The notes below the pieces were generated by a model. The model saw only the letters and a list, made by a program, of their open reading frames with translations, searched no databases and was not told the origin of the DNA. DNA of 21,855 nt, from positions 1-21,855 of the forward strand of contig CAZVFX010000121.1 of assembly GCA_964626565.1 (NCBI GenBank), in the 5' to 3' direction. Both the position numbers and the translations under genes were made by a program. Below, in pieces: positions 8,031-16,600 of the stretch. Source of the stretch: CAZVFX01 sp964626565. GTDB lineage: Bacteria; Myxococcota_A; UBA9042; CAIXZC01. Numbering within the stretch: the first letter of the stretch is position 1; the number at the start of each line of letters is the position of its first letter.

Positions 8031-9221
8031 CTATTGGGTGCGGGCGTTGTCCGCGTCCAACGCGGAGAATTCCTTCCACTTGGCCTCGTCCGCACCGGCG
8101 TCATCATAAATGACCTTGTAACTGGCGCCGTCCCGGGAGACGAAGATGTGGACATCTCCAGCGTCGTTAATGATGTTCTCTGCCGGAGGTTCGTAGTTGT
8201 CGTCTTCCTCGGACTTCGCCATTGCGAAGGTCCCCGTCTCCGGGTCTCGGCCGTCACCGGTGATATAGACCAGGACCTGGTCCTCAGCCAACTGCTTCAC
8301 CGCCACCATCTTGGGCAACTTGTGCCCCCCGTAGGTGCTGGTGATGATGGCAACCTCCGGGTCCAGAGCTCGTATGAATTCCCTCCCGGTGCTGGTGTCC
8401 GAGCCGTGATGATTTACCTTCAGCACGTCGACATCGGCCTCTTCACCCATGATCCCGGACTTCACCACTGCGATCTCGGTGTCTTCCTCCCTCTTCCAGT
8501 CGTCGGACGTCTGGTCTCCGGCAGAGTAGAACTCAAACTCCCCCATGGAAATCAACAGCGCAATACTACCCGGGTTTTCATTGATCTTCTTCTTCGACGG
8601 GTCAAGATCGTGGTCATGAGCGCTGCCCTTGGTGTCACCCCGAGCGCTTAAACATTTCACCGATGCGGACTCGCCCAGTTTCCACTTGACTCCACGCTGC
8701 GCCAGTTTGCGCACGAATTTGCCCTCTCCCGGGTCCTGCACCATGTTGTCGTTGGGGTCGCCCACGGCGTCCAGGTATTCCTTGTATCTGGTTGCCGGTT
8801 TGAGCCACTCGGTGCCATCCTCGTTGGTCTCTTTCTTGTATCGCTTGAGAGACTTACCCTGGTCGTAGACTGCTCCGAACGTAATGCCTTCATCTGCGAA
8901 ACTGTCGAAGCCGCCGATATGGTCCAGATCGTAGTGGGTTGCGAAGGCCATCTTTATGTGGTTGATCTCCCCAACGCCGTTTTGCGCACCGTCTTTGAAG
9001 AAGCCGGCGATGCGCCGACCCGCAGTGGAGTCGCGTCCAGAATCGATGAGGCACGCCTGGCCGCCCGGCTCGACAATAGCCACCGCATCCGCCTGCCCCA
9101 CCGAGAAGATGACGATGTGCAACCCCCAGTCGGGCTCGCCGCTGGTCAGCATGAAAGCTGTAATGGCCGCGGCCACCGATACCAGCGCGCCCGACCCGAT
9201 CGCAAAGTGTTTTTTGGTCAT
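8031..9221 (-). CDS. Exported ComEC-like metallo-beta-lactamase-fold hydrolase
   Basis: This encodes 396 residues from ATG 9221. An upstream in-frame start at 9386 would overlap the divergent HAD gene and lacks a signal-like N-terminus, so it was not used. MTKKHFAIG followed by a hydrophobic stretch to about residue 25 is a signal peptide or N-terminal anchor. The mature part has FSVGQADA and CLIDSGRD (about 39-64), then the metal-binding motif THYDLDHIGG (H96, D98, D100, H101), and later VLKVNHHGSDTST, the hallmark of the ComEC/Rec2 C-terminal MBL domain. No ComEC transmembrane channel is present, so this is a stand-alone enzyme. Stand-alone members of this class are usually annotated as MBL-fold hydrolases of unknown substrate; a phosphodiester or nucleic-acid substrate is an inference. 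The ribosome-binding site is a run of ten G, discussed separately. The 113-bp gap to the HAD gene is a divergent promoter region. Confidence 0.87.
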   Translation of the reverse strand: MTKKHFAIGSGALVSVAAAITAFMLTSGEPDWGLHIVIFSVGQADAVAIVEPGGQACLIDSGRDSTAGRRIAGFFKDGAQNGVGEINHIKMAFATHYDLDHIGGFDSFADEGITFGAVYDQGKSLKRYKKETNEDGTEWLKPATRYKEYLDAVGDPNDNMVQDPGEGKFVRKLAQRGVKWKLGESASVKCLSARGDTKGSAHDHDLDPSKKKINENPGSIALLISMGEFEFYSAGDQTSDDWKREEDTEIAVVKSGIMGEEADVDVLKVNHHGSDTSTGREFIRALDPEVAIITSTYGGHKLPKMVAVKQLAEDQVLVYITGDGRDPETGTFAMAKSEEDDNYEPPAENIINDAGDVHIFVSRDGASYKVIYDDAGADEAKWKEFSALDADNARTQ

Positions 9222-9222
9222 T

Positions 9223-9232
9223 CCCCCCCCCC
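9223..9232. repeat. Homopolymer C10 (G10 on coding strand) in the ribosome-binding site of the MBL-fold gene
   Basis: Ten consecutive C on the plus strand (AGGGGGGGGGG then AATG on the coding strand) form the Shine-Dalgarno region of the gene starting at 9221. The tract begins one base before the ATG. Confidence 0.85.
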
Positions 9233-9334
9233 TACTTGTCTCTCTCAGGCCCTTGATGTTGTCGACCAGGATACACCGAGGCTCGGGCGAAGTCCACATT
9301 GACCGAGCGTGGCCGGGCGTGCTAGTTTCGGCAC

Positions 9335-10129
9335 ATGAAGATTCGTTTGTGCTACTTCGATGTGGATGAGACGCTGGTGGATTCATCTCGTCGCATCGTT
9401 CCGGAGTTGGAAGGGGCCCTGGGCCGCTGCCGCGCGGCGGGAATCGGGCTTAGCCTTGCGACCGGGCGGATGTACGAATCGGCCCGCCCATACGCCCGAG
9501 CCATTCAAGCCGACGCACCCCTCATTCTGTGCAACGGCGGCCGCATCCATGACCCCCACACCGAAAACGTGCTGTTCTCGCGGACCCTTGCCCTGGAAGA
9601 GGCCTACCGGGTGCTGGAGCTGGTCAAGCACTTCCAACTTCACGTCAACGTCTACTACAACGACCGAATCTACATCGACCACGAAAACGACACTTCCCGG
9701 GAGTCGGCAGCGAAGGACGGCGTAGCGCAATTCCCCGTCGGAGACCTTCGGACGTTCCTTGACGGCGAGCCCATGAAGCTGTTGATTATCGGGCCCGGCG
9801 AAAAGCTGGAATCCCTGCGGTCGGAGTACGAATCCACGCCCCATCGCAGCGAAGTGGTGCGCTCCGAACCTACCTACCTGGAGATCCTGCCCCAGGGAGC
9901 CACCAAAGGCAGCGCCCTTACCGAGGTGTCGCGTCTTACCGGCGTGCCCCTCTCTCAAATAGCCGCCTTCGGCGATTCCAACAACGACCTGGAGCTACTC
10001 CAGACCGCGGGCCTCGGCATTGCCGTGGCCAACGCCCTGCCGCAGGTGAAGGCCGCGGCCGATCGCATTACCCTCCACCCTCACGGTTCGGGCGTGGCTC
10101 GGGAATTGCTCCGAATCCTAGCCGACTGA
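9335..10129 (+). CDS. Cof-type HAD-superfamily phosphatase
   Basis: This encodes 264 residues, the usual length for Cof/YidA-type sugar-phosphate or nucleotide phosphatases. Motif I is FDVDETLVDSS with nucleophile D9 and acid/base D11; the usual D-G-T is D-E-T here. Motif II is GLSLATGR. The C2-type cap region follows (RIYIDHEN and neighbours). The Lys motif is GATKGSAL. Motif IV is AAFGDSNNDLELL, followed by the typical GIAVANALPQVKAAAD and HGSGVARELL endings. These are family-defining features, so the fold and phosphatase class are firm; the substrate cannot be told. The protein has no signal peptide and is cytosolic. The ribosome-binding site is weak (no clear GGAG before ATG 9335), but the start fits the conserved Cof N-terminus. 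It is divergent from the MBL-fold gene and followed by 484 bp without a convincing gene. Confidence 0.93.
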   Translation: MKIRLCYFDVDETLVDSSRRIVPELEGALGRCRAAGIGLSLATGRMYESARPYARAIQADAPLILCNGGRIHDPHTENVLFSRTLALEEAYRVLELVKHFQLHVNVYYNDRIYIDHENDTSRESAAKDGVAQFPVGDLRTFLDGEPMKLLIIGPGEKLESLRSEYESTPHRSEVVRSEPTYLEILPQGATKGSALTEVSRLTGVPLSQIAAFGDSNNDLELLQTAGLGIAVANALPQVKAAADRITLHPHGSGVARELLRILAD

Positions 10130-10613
10130 CTCCCCTCTCACTCCTCTCTCACCCTCGTCTCCCCCTCTGGTCTGGCGGGCAGAGCAGACGTCTCCATTGA
10201 GTTTGTGATGGGCTATTCGGTTTATGTCGGGGTGGAGTCCTTCTTCCTGCTTTCTCCTTTTGGGACAGAGGCATCTGCTAAGGCGTCGGATGTGGTGACA
10301 GTTCCTGGGTGCATATTTTGGGCCGACTTACCCACCATTGGAACCGGCTCCCACGGCCGAACGACGAAACCCCCATGCCAGTTCAAAGAACGAGCCAACT
10401 GCCGGGCCAGGCGGGGCCCGCGGTCCCCGCGCTTCAGGCCAATTGACCTTCACCCTATTGTTATCGGGGTTTTGAAAGCGATGTGGCCAAAAAATCGTCA
10501 CTTCAGGACAACTTTATTTCTGTTGTCGTCGAAGGCTCGCGCGGGTCTTGCTTGGCAGGGGAGGACTTCTATACAATGAGTTGTCACAACAAGAACAGAT
10601 TGAGGGGATGACC
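10130..10613. other. Intergenic stretch without a convincing gene
   Basis: The first 45 bp are pyrimidine-rich (CTCCCCTCTC-like). A GC hairpin (GCGGGG 10411-10416, CCCCGC 10425-10430, 8-nt loop) is not followed by a T run, so I do not call it a terminator. A 124-codon open frame at 10205-10579 has no ribosome-binding site and no recognisable motif, and I do not call it. A promoter for the next gene sits near the right end. I see no tRNA or other RNA gene. Confidence 0.6.
10548..10577 (+). promoter_or_regulatory. Candidate sigma-70 promoter for the kelch-repeat gene
   Basis: TTGCTT (10548-10553), an 18-bp spacer and TACAAT (10572-10577) end about 36 bp before the ATG at 10614. The architecture is almost the same as that of the promoter at 12378-12407. 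Confidence 0.5.
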
Positions 10614-12338
10614 ATGGGGCAGGCAGGGTGGCGTGTGTTGAAGCGCGTTGGGTGGCCGGAGTTGCTTGTGGTTGGCGCCTTGGTCACGATCGGCAACTCG
10701 GCGTGCGGCTCTGAGTCCCCTTTCTGCCTGGGCGGGCTCTTCTGCGAGGGCGAGTCGGAAGGGCTTCCACTCTACACCGTGCAACTGTACGGCCCGGACC
10801 CAACGGAGTTCCCCGAGCGTGATCCCTTTGCCGGCTGTGATGAGGGGGCTGACGACTGCACTTGTGACTTTGTCAAAGTGTGCTGGGCGTCTCCGGGCTC
10901 GACCTCGTTGCAGGATTGCGTTACGCAGCCTCCGACGGGGCGAGAGGTCAGCTTCCAGATCCCCGAGGGTGAGACCGTGGTTGTGGTAGCGGAATGCTAC
11001 GAAGGGCTTGTCGACCCGGCCACCAACGAGACTGTCCTCGACGGCCCGCGCGCCAGCGGGCAATCGTGCCCCCTGCTGTCTGAAGCGGGGCCCCCGGACT
11101 GGCTTGTTTCCATCTACATGCTTCCGATCGCGTCCTACGGGCCGACCCAGAATCCGGTCACCGGGCACGCCTCGTCCGCCCAATCGGAGCGGTGGGGTGC
11201 GGTAGCGGAGAATCTGCCGGACGGGAGTATCCTGCTGGCCGGGGGAGCGCTCGCGGTGGCGGGCTGTGCCGACTGGGGTGACCCGAGCTGCGTCGGGCCG
11301 GTATTTGACCACGGCGAGATATACAACCCCGGTTCCCGTGAGGTCCAGTCCCCTGTCACGGGGGTTTTTGAGTTGCTGGGGACGGAGCCTGGGCAGGAGA
11401 TGTCGGAAGGGCGCGCCTTTTCGGCATCGGTGGCCCTGCCTGATGGGAGGGTGGCCATTTTCGGCGGCCTCAACGGCAGTAATCTGCCGACCGATACGGT
11501 GGAGATCTTTTCACCGAGCCTGCGGACGTTTTCCGCCGGTCCGCCCATGGAGTACACTCGTGCCTACCACACGGCATCGCTGATCTGGCGAGAAGACGAC
11601 GGCTTCGTCTTGCTTGCGGGGGGGCTGGGTTCGGGGGATGCAACCTGGGAGGTGTGGACACCGGGCTACGGCACCACCGCGTCGGGTGCATTGAACGAAT
11701 CCCGGTGGCGCCACACTGCCACTCTGGTCGACAAAACAGTCGACGAGAAGGCCAGAGAGGTGGTGGTCATCGCCGGTGGAGAAGGGCAGACGCGGGCCGG
11801 TCTGACTGTGCTGGACACCCTGGAACTCTTCGACATCACGATTCAGGCGATCCAAAGCGAACAGCCTTTGCTGTGCTCCAATGGCGGTGCTGGCAGCCCT
11901 CCCGCCTTACGCAGAACCATGCACGCCGCGGTTCTGGTGCCCAAGCGTCACTTCATCTACATCGCGGGCGGGTTCAGCGACCCTGAGCATCTCACGCCGG
12001 AGCGAGACATCTGCGTTTGGCACACGACTCAGGAGAAGTGGGAGGGAGAAGCCGGGAAGTTCATGTGGAAGACCGGCGTTGGAGCGCCCCGTGCGTTCGA
12101 GGTTCCGGGCAACGCAGTGGGGTTGGTTTGTGGGCTGACGCAATCCGGCGGACTGGTGGAAGTCGGCGGCATAATGCGGCCCAACGACTCGCTCCAACCC
12201 GTGCCGGGGATGCTGGTTCCCCGGTGGGACTGCGGCGCGATTATGGGTGCAGATGGCAAAGTGCTGATTTACGGCGGTCTGGGGGGAACTCCGGACCAAC
12301 CGGTTTCGTTGCAGGCGACTGAGGTTTTCAGCCCGTAA
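10614..12338 (+). CDS. Exported kelch-repeat beta-propeller protein
   Basis: This encodes 574 residues from ATG 10614, preferred over ATG 10608 and further upstream starts because GAGGGG (10602-10607) is 6 bp upstream. The N-terminus MGQAGWRVLKR plus a hydrophobic stretch ending GNSACGSE is an export signal; the Cys could be lipidated, but the lipobox is weak. Residues about 20-170 form a Cys-containing N-terminal region. From about 195 onward, kelch-type blades recur with a hydrophobic strand ending in G-G: GSILLAGGAL, RVAIFGGLNG, GFVLLAGGLG, EVVVIAGGEG, HFIYIAGGFS, GLVEVGGIM and KVLIYGGLGG. Many are preceded by an R-x-x-H-T-A or R-A-F-x-A strand and followed by an E-[IL]-[FY] strand. This fits a six- or seven-bladed propeller. 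Such proteins usually bind glycans or proteins at the surface; the ligand is unknown. The next gene, a glycosyltransferase, has its own promoter. Confidence 0.85.
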   Translation: MGQAGWRVLKRVGWPELLVVGALVTIGNSACGSESPFCLGGLFCEGESEGLPLYTVQLYGPDPTEFPERDPFAGCDEGADDCTCDFVKVCWASPGSTSLQDCVTQPPTGREVSFQIPEGETVVVVAECYEGLVDPATNETVLDGPRASGQSCPLLSEAGPPDWLVSIYMLPIASYGPTQNPVTGHASSAQSERWGAVAENLPDGSILLAGGALAVAGCADWGDPSCVGPVFDHGEIYNPGSREVQSPVTGVFELLGTEPGQEMSEGRAFSASVALPDGRVAIFGGLNGSNLPTDTVEIFSPSLRTFSAGPPMEYTRAYHTASLIWREDDGFVLLAGGLGSGDATWEVWTPGYGTTASGALNESRWRHTATLVDKTVDEKAREVVVIAGGEGQTRAGLTVLDTLELFDITIQAIQSEQPLLCSNGGAGSPPALRRTMHAAVLVPKRHFIYIAGGFSDPEHLTPERDICVWHTTQEKWEGEAGKFMWKTGVGAPRAFEVPGNAVGLVCGLTQSGGLVEVGGIMRPNDSLQPVPGMLVPRWDCGAIMGADGKVLIYGGLGGTPDQPVSLQATEVFSP

Positions 12339-12377
12339 CGGTTCGTCCGGCCGCTGACCCCATCGTCGCCGTGTTCC

Positions 12378-12407
12378 TTGCCTACTTGAAGACAACTCTC
12401 CTACAAT
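12378..12407 (+). promoter_or_regulatory. Candidate sigma-70 promoter for the glycosyltransferase gene
   Basis: TTGCCT (12378-12383), an 18-bp spacer and TACAAT (12402-12407) lie 28 bp before the GTG at 12436, in the gap after the kelch gene. Confidence 0.5.
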
Positions 12408-12435
12408 GGGGGCGTATTCAGGAGGAGGAGCACGA

Positions 12436-13542
12436 GTGAAACTAGTTATGAGCATACCGACGTATTGGGCCCGGGCCGGGGAGGCCCGGGAGGATGACGT
12501 GGTCTACGACCACCCTACGCCTCTTGACGAGGCGGGGACTTTGGGGCGGGCGCTGGAGAGTCTGGCGATTCTGGAGGACCGGGAGTTCTCACTCGTGATC
12601 GTGGTTGCGCCAACGGCGCAAGATATTGCCGATGCTGCGATGCAGAAGGTGCGACGGATTGTAGAGGCGTCGCATCCGGGGGTGGAGACCTTTCTGATCT
12701 CCACCGGTCACGCTGGAGCGATTCGGGAGCGGGTGGCGGGCGAGGCTGCGGTCATGGTGTCTTGCTTTGGATACCCCGGCGTACGCAACATGTCGCTCAT
12801 TGCGGCACGGCTGCTGCGTGCTGAGGGTGTGGTGCTCATCGATGACGACGAGTTGATCGAGGATATGTCGTTCTTGGGCAAGGTGCGGGGGAACTTCGAA
12901 GCGGGGGTCGAGGGGCTTGCCGGCTACTACGTGAACGCGGACGGCGGTTTTCGGCTGAAACCGGCAGGCGCCGGATGGGAGGAGGGCCTGGGCAAGATCG
13001 AAGCGATGAACGCGGCCTTCGACCAGCTCATCGGCGGTCCGCCCGGACTGAGGGAAACACCCCTGGCATTCGGCGGAGCCATGGCCATGACCAGGTCGCT
13101 CTTCGAAGAAGTCCCGTTCGACCCGCTAATCACCCGGGGAGAAGACATCGACTATGTGTTCAACGCCAGGGTCGCTGGAGTTACGTTCATGCTGGACAAC
13201 ACCCTGGCGGTTCGGCATCTTCCTCCGCCCCACTCAGCCCCTCCCTGGCGTCAATTACAGCAGGACTTGCTGCGCTTCACTTACCATCGGCAGAAGTTGC
13301 GGGACAGTGCCTATTGTGCTGAAGACTTCGACCCCTATCCCGGAGTATTCCTGCGGGACGATCTGGAAAAGCGCTTCTCCCGGGCCCTGGCCGCGCAGGA
13401 AGGGCATAAGGGAAGTGCCGGCGCGGGCCGTCGCACATTTCCCGACGCCATGGGAGTCTATATGAAGCGGCGAAGAGCCTGGGCGGAGATGATGTTGAAC
13501 CTCGCGCCCGCCGCGGGCGAGCCCCTACTGACCGTTGTTTAA
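12436..13542 (+). CDS. GT2-like (GT-A fold) glycosyltransferase family protein
   Basis: This encodes 368 residues from GTG 12436, chosen over the ATG at 12406 because GGAGGAGGAG (12421-12430) sits 5 bp before it; the ATG overlaps the promoter -10. The N-terminus (VKLVMSIPTYW) leads into a Rossmann-like strand pattern (FSLVIVVAPT, residues 51-60). GVRNMSLIAARLL (115-127) followed by VVLIDDDE (residues 132-139) matches the GT2 donor-site block, with D136-D138 as metal and nucleotide-sugar ligands. FGGAMAMTRSLF (212-223) and TRGEDIDYVF (233-242) match the later acceptor and base region. The protein has no signal peptide or membrane segment and should act in the cytosol. The sugar and acceptor are unknown. 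No other polysaccharide genes are adjacent, so pathway context is missing. The C-terminal about 80 residues (Arg-rich, MGVYMKRRRAWAEMM) are not typical of the family core. Confidence 0.75.
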   Translation: MKLVMSIPTYWARAGEAREDDVVYDHPTPLDEAGTLGRALESLAILEDREFSLVIVVAPTAQDIADAAMQKVRRIVEASHPGVETFLISTGHAGAIRERVAGEAAVMVSCFGYPGVRNMSLIAARLLRAEGVVLIDDDELIEDMSFLGKVRGNFEAGVEGLAGYYVNADGGFRLKPAGAGWEEGLGKIEAMNAAFDQLIGGPPGLRETPLAFGGAMAMTRSLFEEVPFDPLITRGEDIDYVFNARVAGVTFMLDNTLAVRHLPPPHSAPPWRQLQQDLLRFTYHRQKLRDSAYCAEDFDPYPGVFLRDDLEKRFSRALAAQEGHKGSAGAGRRTFPDAMGVYMKRRRAWAEMMLNLAPAAGEPLLTVV

Positions 13543-13592
13543 CACTATCTAACAAAGTAAACTGATCCCGCCGTGGATGTACTGTCGTATCT

Positions 13593-13601
13593 GGGGGGGG
13601 G
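13593..13601 (+). repeat. Homopolymer G9 in the ribosome-binding site of the giant Cys-rich gene
   Basis: Nine consecutive G followed by TGAAAA precede the ATG at 13608 and serve as its Shine-Dalgarno sequence. This is the second G-homopolymer ribosome-binding site in the window. Confidence 0.8.
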
Positions 13602-13607
13602 TGAAAA

Positions 13608-16600
13608 ATGGTCAGGAAGACCGCACTGTGGATTCTCGTCACGCTATCGTTTGTCATGCTTTTCTCCGCACCAGTACCCTATACGGCCCCGGAAGGGGAC
13701 CTGGACAAGGATGGAAACGTGGACATCACCGACCTGCAATGCATGGTCAGGCTGGTGTATGCGTTCGTGCTGGCAGGATACCCCGGTAGCGACATGTGCC
13801 AGGGCGACGACGACTGCCTCTTGTGGTTGGCCGACACCTACTGTCGGCCCGGATTCACCGACATCAAGGTGTGCCTTCCCGCCTGCCTTGACTCATCTGT
13901 AAGCCTGGGGGAGAACTCGGCGGTCAACTGCGCGGACCCGGACGCGGATAGCGAGGTCTGCTTCGGCAAGACCCAGAAGCTGAACGCAGACCTGAACTGC
14001 GACGGTTGGCTGGGTAATCAGGATCTCAACTTTCAGGTTGCCATTGTGATGGATAAGACAATGGGACCGGACGGCGCAGATTACGACGGGGATGGGCGTC
14101 TCAATTTCTGCGATGATGACTCCGACGGAGACGGGGACCCGGACGTTACCGACTGCGAACCGCTCAACGCGGCGGTGGGGCATACCGTCCCGGAAGCGTG
14201 CAACTACATGGATGAAGACTGCGACGGCCAGGTGGACGAAGACCTGGGTACTACGACCTGCGGCCTGGCGGGATGTGAGAACACGGTTTTCAACTGCGTC
14301 CAGGGCGAACTGCAGGAGTGCGACCCGTACCTGGGAGCAACTCCGGAAGAGTGTAACGACGTCGACGATGATTGCGACGGCGCAGTGGATGAGGAGTTTC
14401 CCACCAAGGACCTTCCTTGCGATGGTGCAGACACCGATCTTTGCGAGTACGGCACGTGGACATGTACCCCGGGAGGCTCAGGGGTCGAGTGTATCAACGA
14501 AGAGTACGAGGACGTGGTGGAAATCTGCGACGGCCTCGACAATGACTGCGACGGAGAAGTGGACGATGTGGTGGACTTCGGTTTCACTACCTGCGGGCTG
14601 GGCGTTTGCCGCCACACCGTACCCAACTGCGAAAACGGCGAGCTGACCGTGTGCGACCCCATGGAAGGAGCATGGGAGGAGGAGGCGGACGGTCTGGACA
14701 ACGACTGCGATGGGGTGGCGGACGAAGATTTTATCGTGGCCGGCACGGTGGTGATTACCGAAATCATGCAGAACCCTGCCTGCTCGTCCGACTACTCTGG
14801 TGAGTGGTTCGAAATCTACAACGCCTCCGAACTGGTGCTCGAACTCAACGGCTGGGTGATCGCGGATGATGAAGAAGATTATCACGTGGTGGACGCGGGG
14901 GAAGATGCGCTCCCCTTGAATCCCGGCGAGTACTTCGTGTTCGGCCGGTCCGCTGAGGCAGGGGAGAACGGCGGTGTGCCCGTGGACTATGTCTACCAGA
15001 ATTTCCAGCTCAACAACTCGCTGGATCAGGTGAGCATCGTAGTGGACGGGCTGGTGGTGGATGCAGTTGAGTATGACGGCGGTCCTGAGTTTCCCGATCC
15101 CGACGGCGCGTCCATGTCGTTAAGCTCGGATGCGTTCGAACCGACCCTCAACAACGCGGGGTCGAGCTGGTGCGCGGCGACCACCGCGGTTGACGGCGGC
15201 TGCGGAGACCTGGGCACGCCCGGCGGTGCCAACCCGTTGTGCGACGCGGACGATGACGGACACTCCATACCCGGTGGTGACTGCGATGAAACCAACCCCC
15301 TTGTGAATCCCGGAATGGACGAAATCTGTAACGGCATCGATGACAACTGCGACACTACCGTCGACGAGGGATTTGACGCAAAAGGCTCTCCATGCGACGG
15401 GTTGGATAGCGATCAGTGCGAGAATGGTAGCTTCACCTGCACCGCGGACGGCCTGGCCGTTGAGTGCGTGAATGAAGACCCCGCGGGGATAGTGGACGTC
15501 TGCAACGGCATGGACGACAACTGCGACGGCTCCGTCGACGAGGATTTTGACACAAAAGACCTCTCTTGCGATGGTGCGGATACCGATGATTGTGAGAACG
15601 GTACCTGGACGTGCACCGCCGACGGCTCGGGGGTTGAATGCGTCAACGAGACGGTGACTGGAATCGTCGATATCTGCGATGGCCTGGACAACGACTGCGA
15701 CGGCTCGGTCGACGAGGATTTTTCCACCAAGGACGTCCCCTGTGATGGTGCGGACACCGATAGCTGTGAGAATGGTACGTGGACATGCACTGCCAACGGT
15801 CTCACCGTAGAGTGCGTCAACGAGAATCCGGCGGGTATTGTCGAATTGTGCAACGGTCTCGACGACGACTGCGACGGCTCCGCCGACGAGGATTTCAACA
15901 CTAAAGACCTCCCCTGTGACGGCGCGGATACCGATAGTTGTGAGAACGGAACCTGGACCTGCACTGCTGGTGGTGAGGGAGTTGAGTGCGTCAACGAAAC
16001 CGAGACCAACATTGTGGAAATCTGCGACCAGGAAGACAACGACTGCGACGGCGAGGTTGATGAAGACTGGGTTTGTTGCCTGGAGTTGGGGGATTCGTGC
16101 GGCGGCAACAACCAGTGTTGCTCCGGCAGTTGCAACGTCAATTGCTGCGAGGCGGATTGCTCCGCTGATACCTGGGTTTGCGAAGACAACGCAGCCACCA
16201 TGCGGGACTACTTCTGTGACGACGCGGGGCAGTGCACCTTCCAAGTGACTGCGACTGAGGATTGCGGCCAGAACGGTGCTTCGGGCAACTACCAGTGCGA
16301 CGATCAGAAGGTGCTGGAGGAGTTTCTGACCAAGGGATGCAGTGGTGGTTCCTGCTATTCCAACCCGAGTTGGAACACGGTGTCCACCTGCCTGGGAACA
16401 TGCGGGTCGTGGTGTTTATCGGGCGAAGCAGCGTGCGGTGTTGCTCCGGAAGGGACCCAGAACGCTTCCGATTGTGCTTCGGACGGCTGGTACTGTAACG
16501 GTATTGACCGTGAGCAGCGGGACTACAAATGCGACGGCACCGGCACCTGTATTTACGAGGTGCTGCAAACCGATGTCGGGGGCGCGGATTGCAACGTTCC

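Noticed and set aside
10411..10430. GC hairpin considered as a terminator
   Set aside because: No T run follows on either strand and it is about 280 bp from the nearest stop codon.
10205..10579. 124-codon open frame in the intergenic stretch
   Set aside because: No ribosome-binding site, no recognised motif, unusual composition for the neighbourhood, and its end overlaps the promoter of the kelch gene. It could be a real orphan but cannot be supported.
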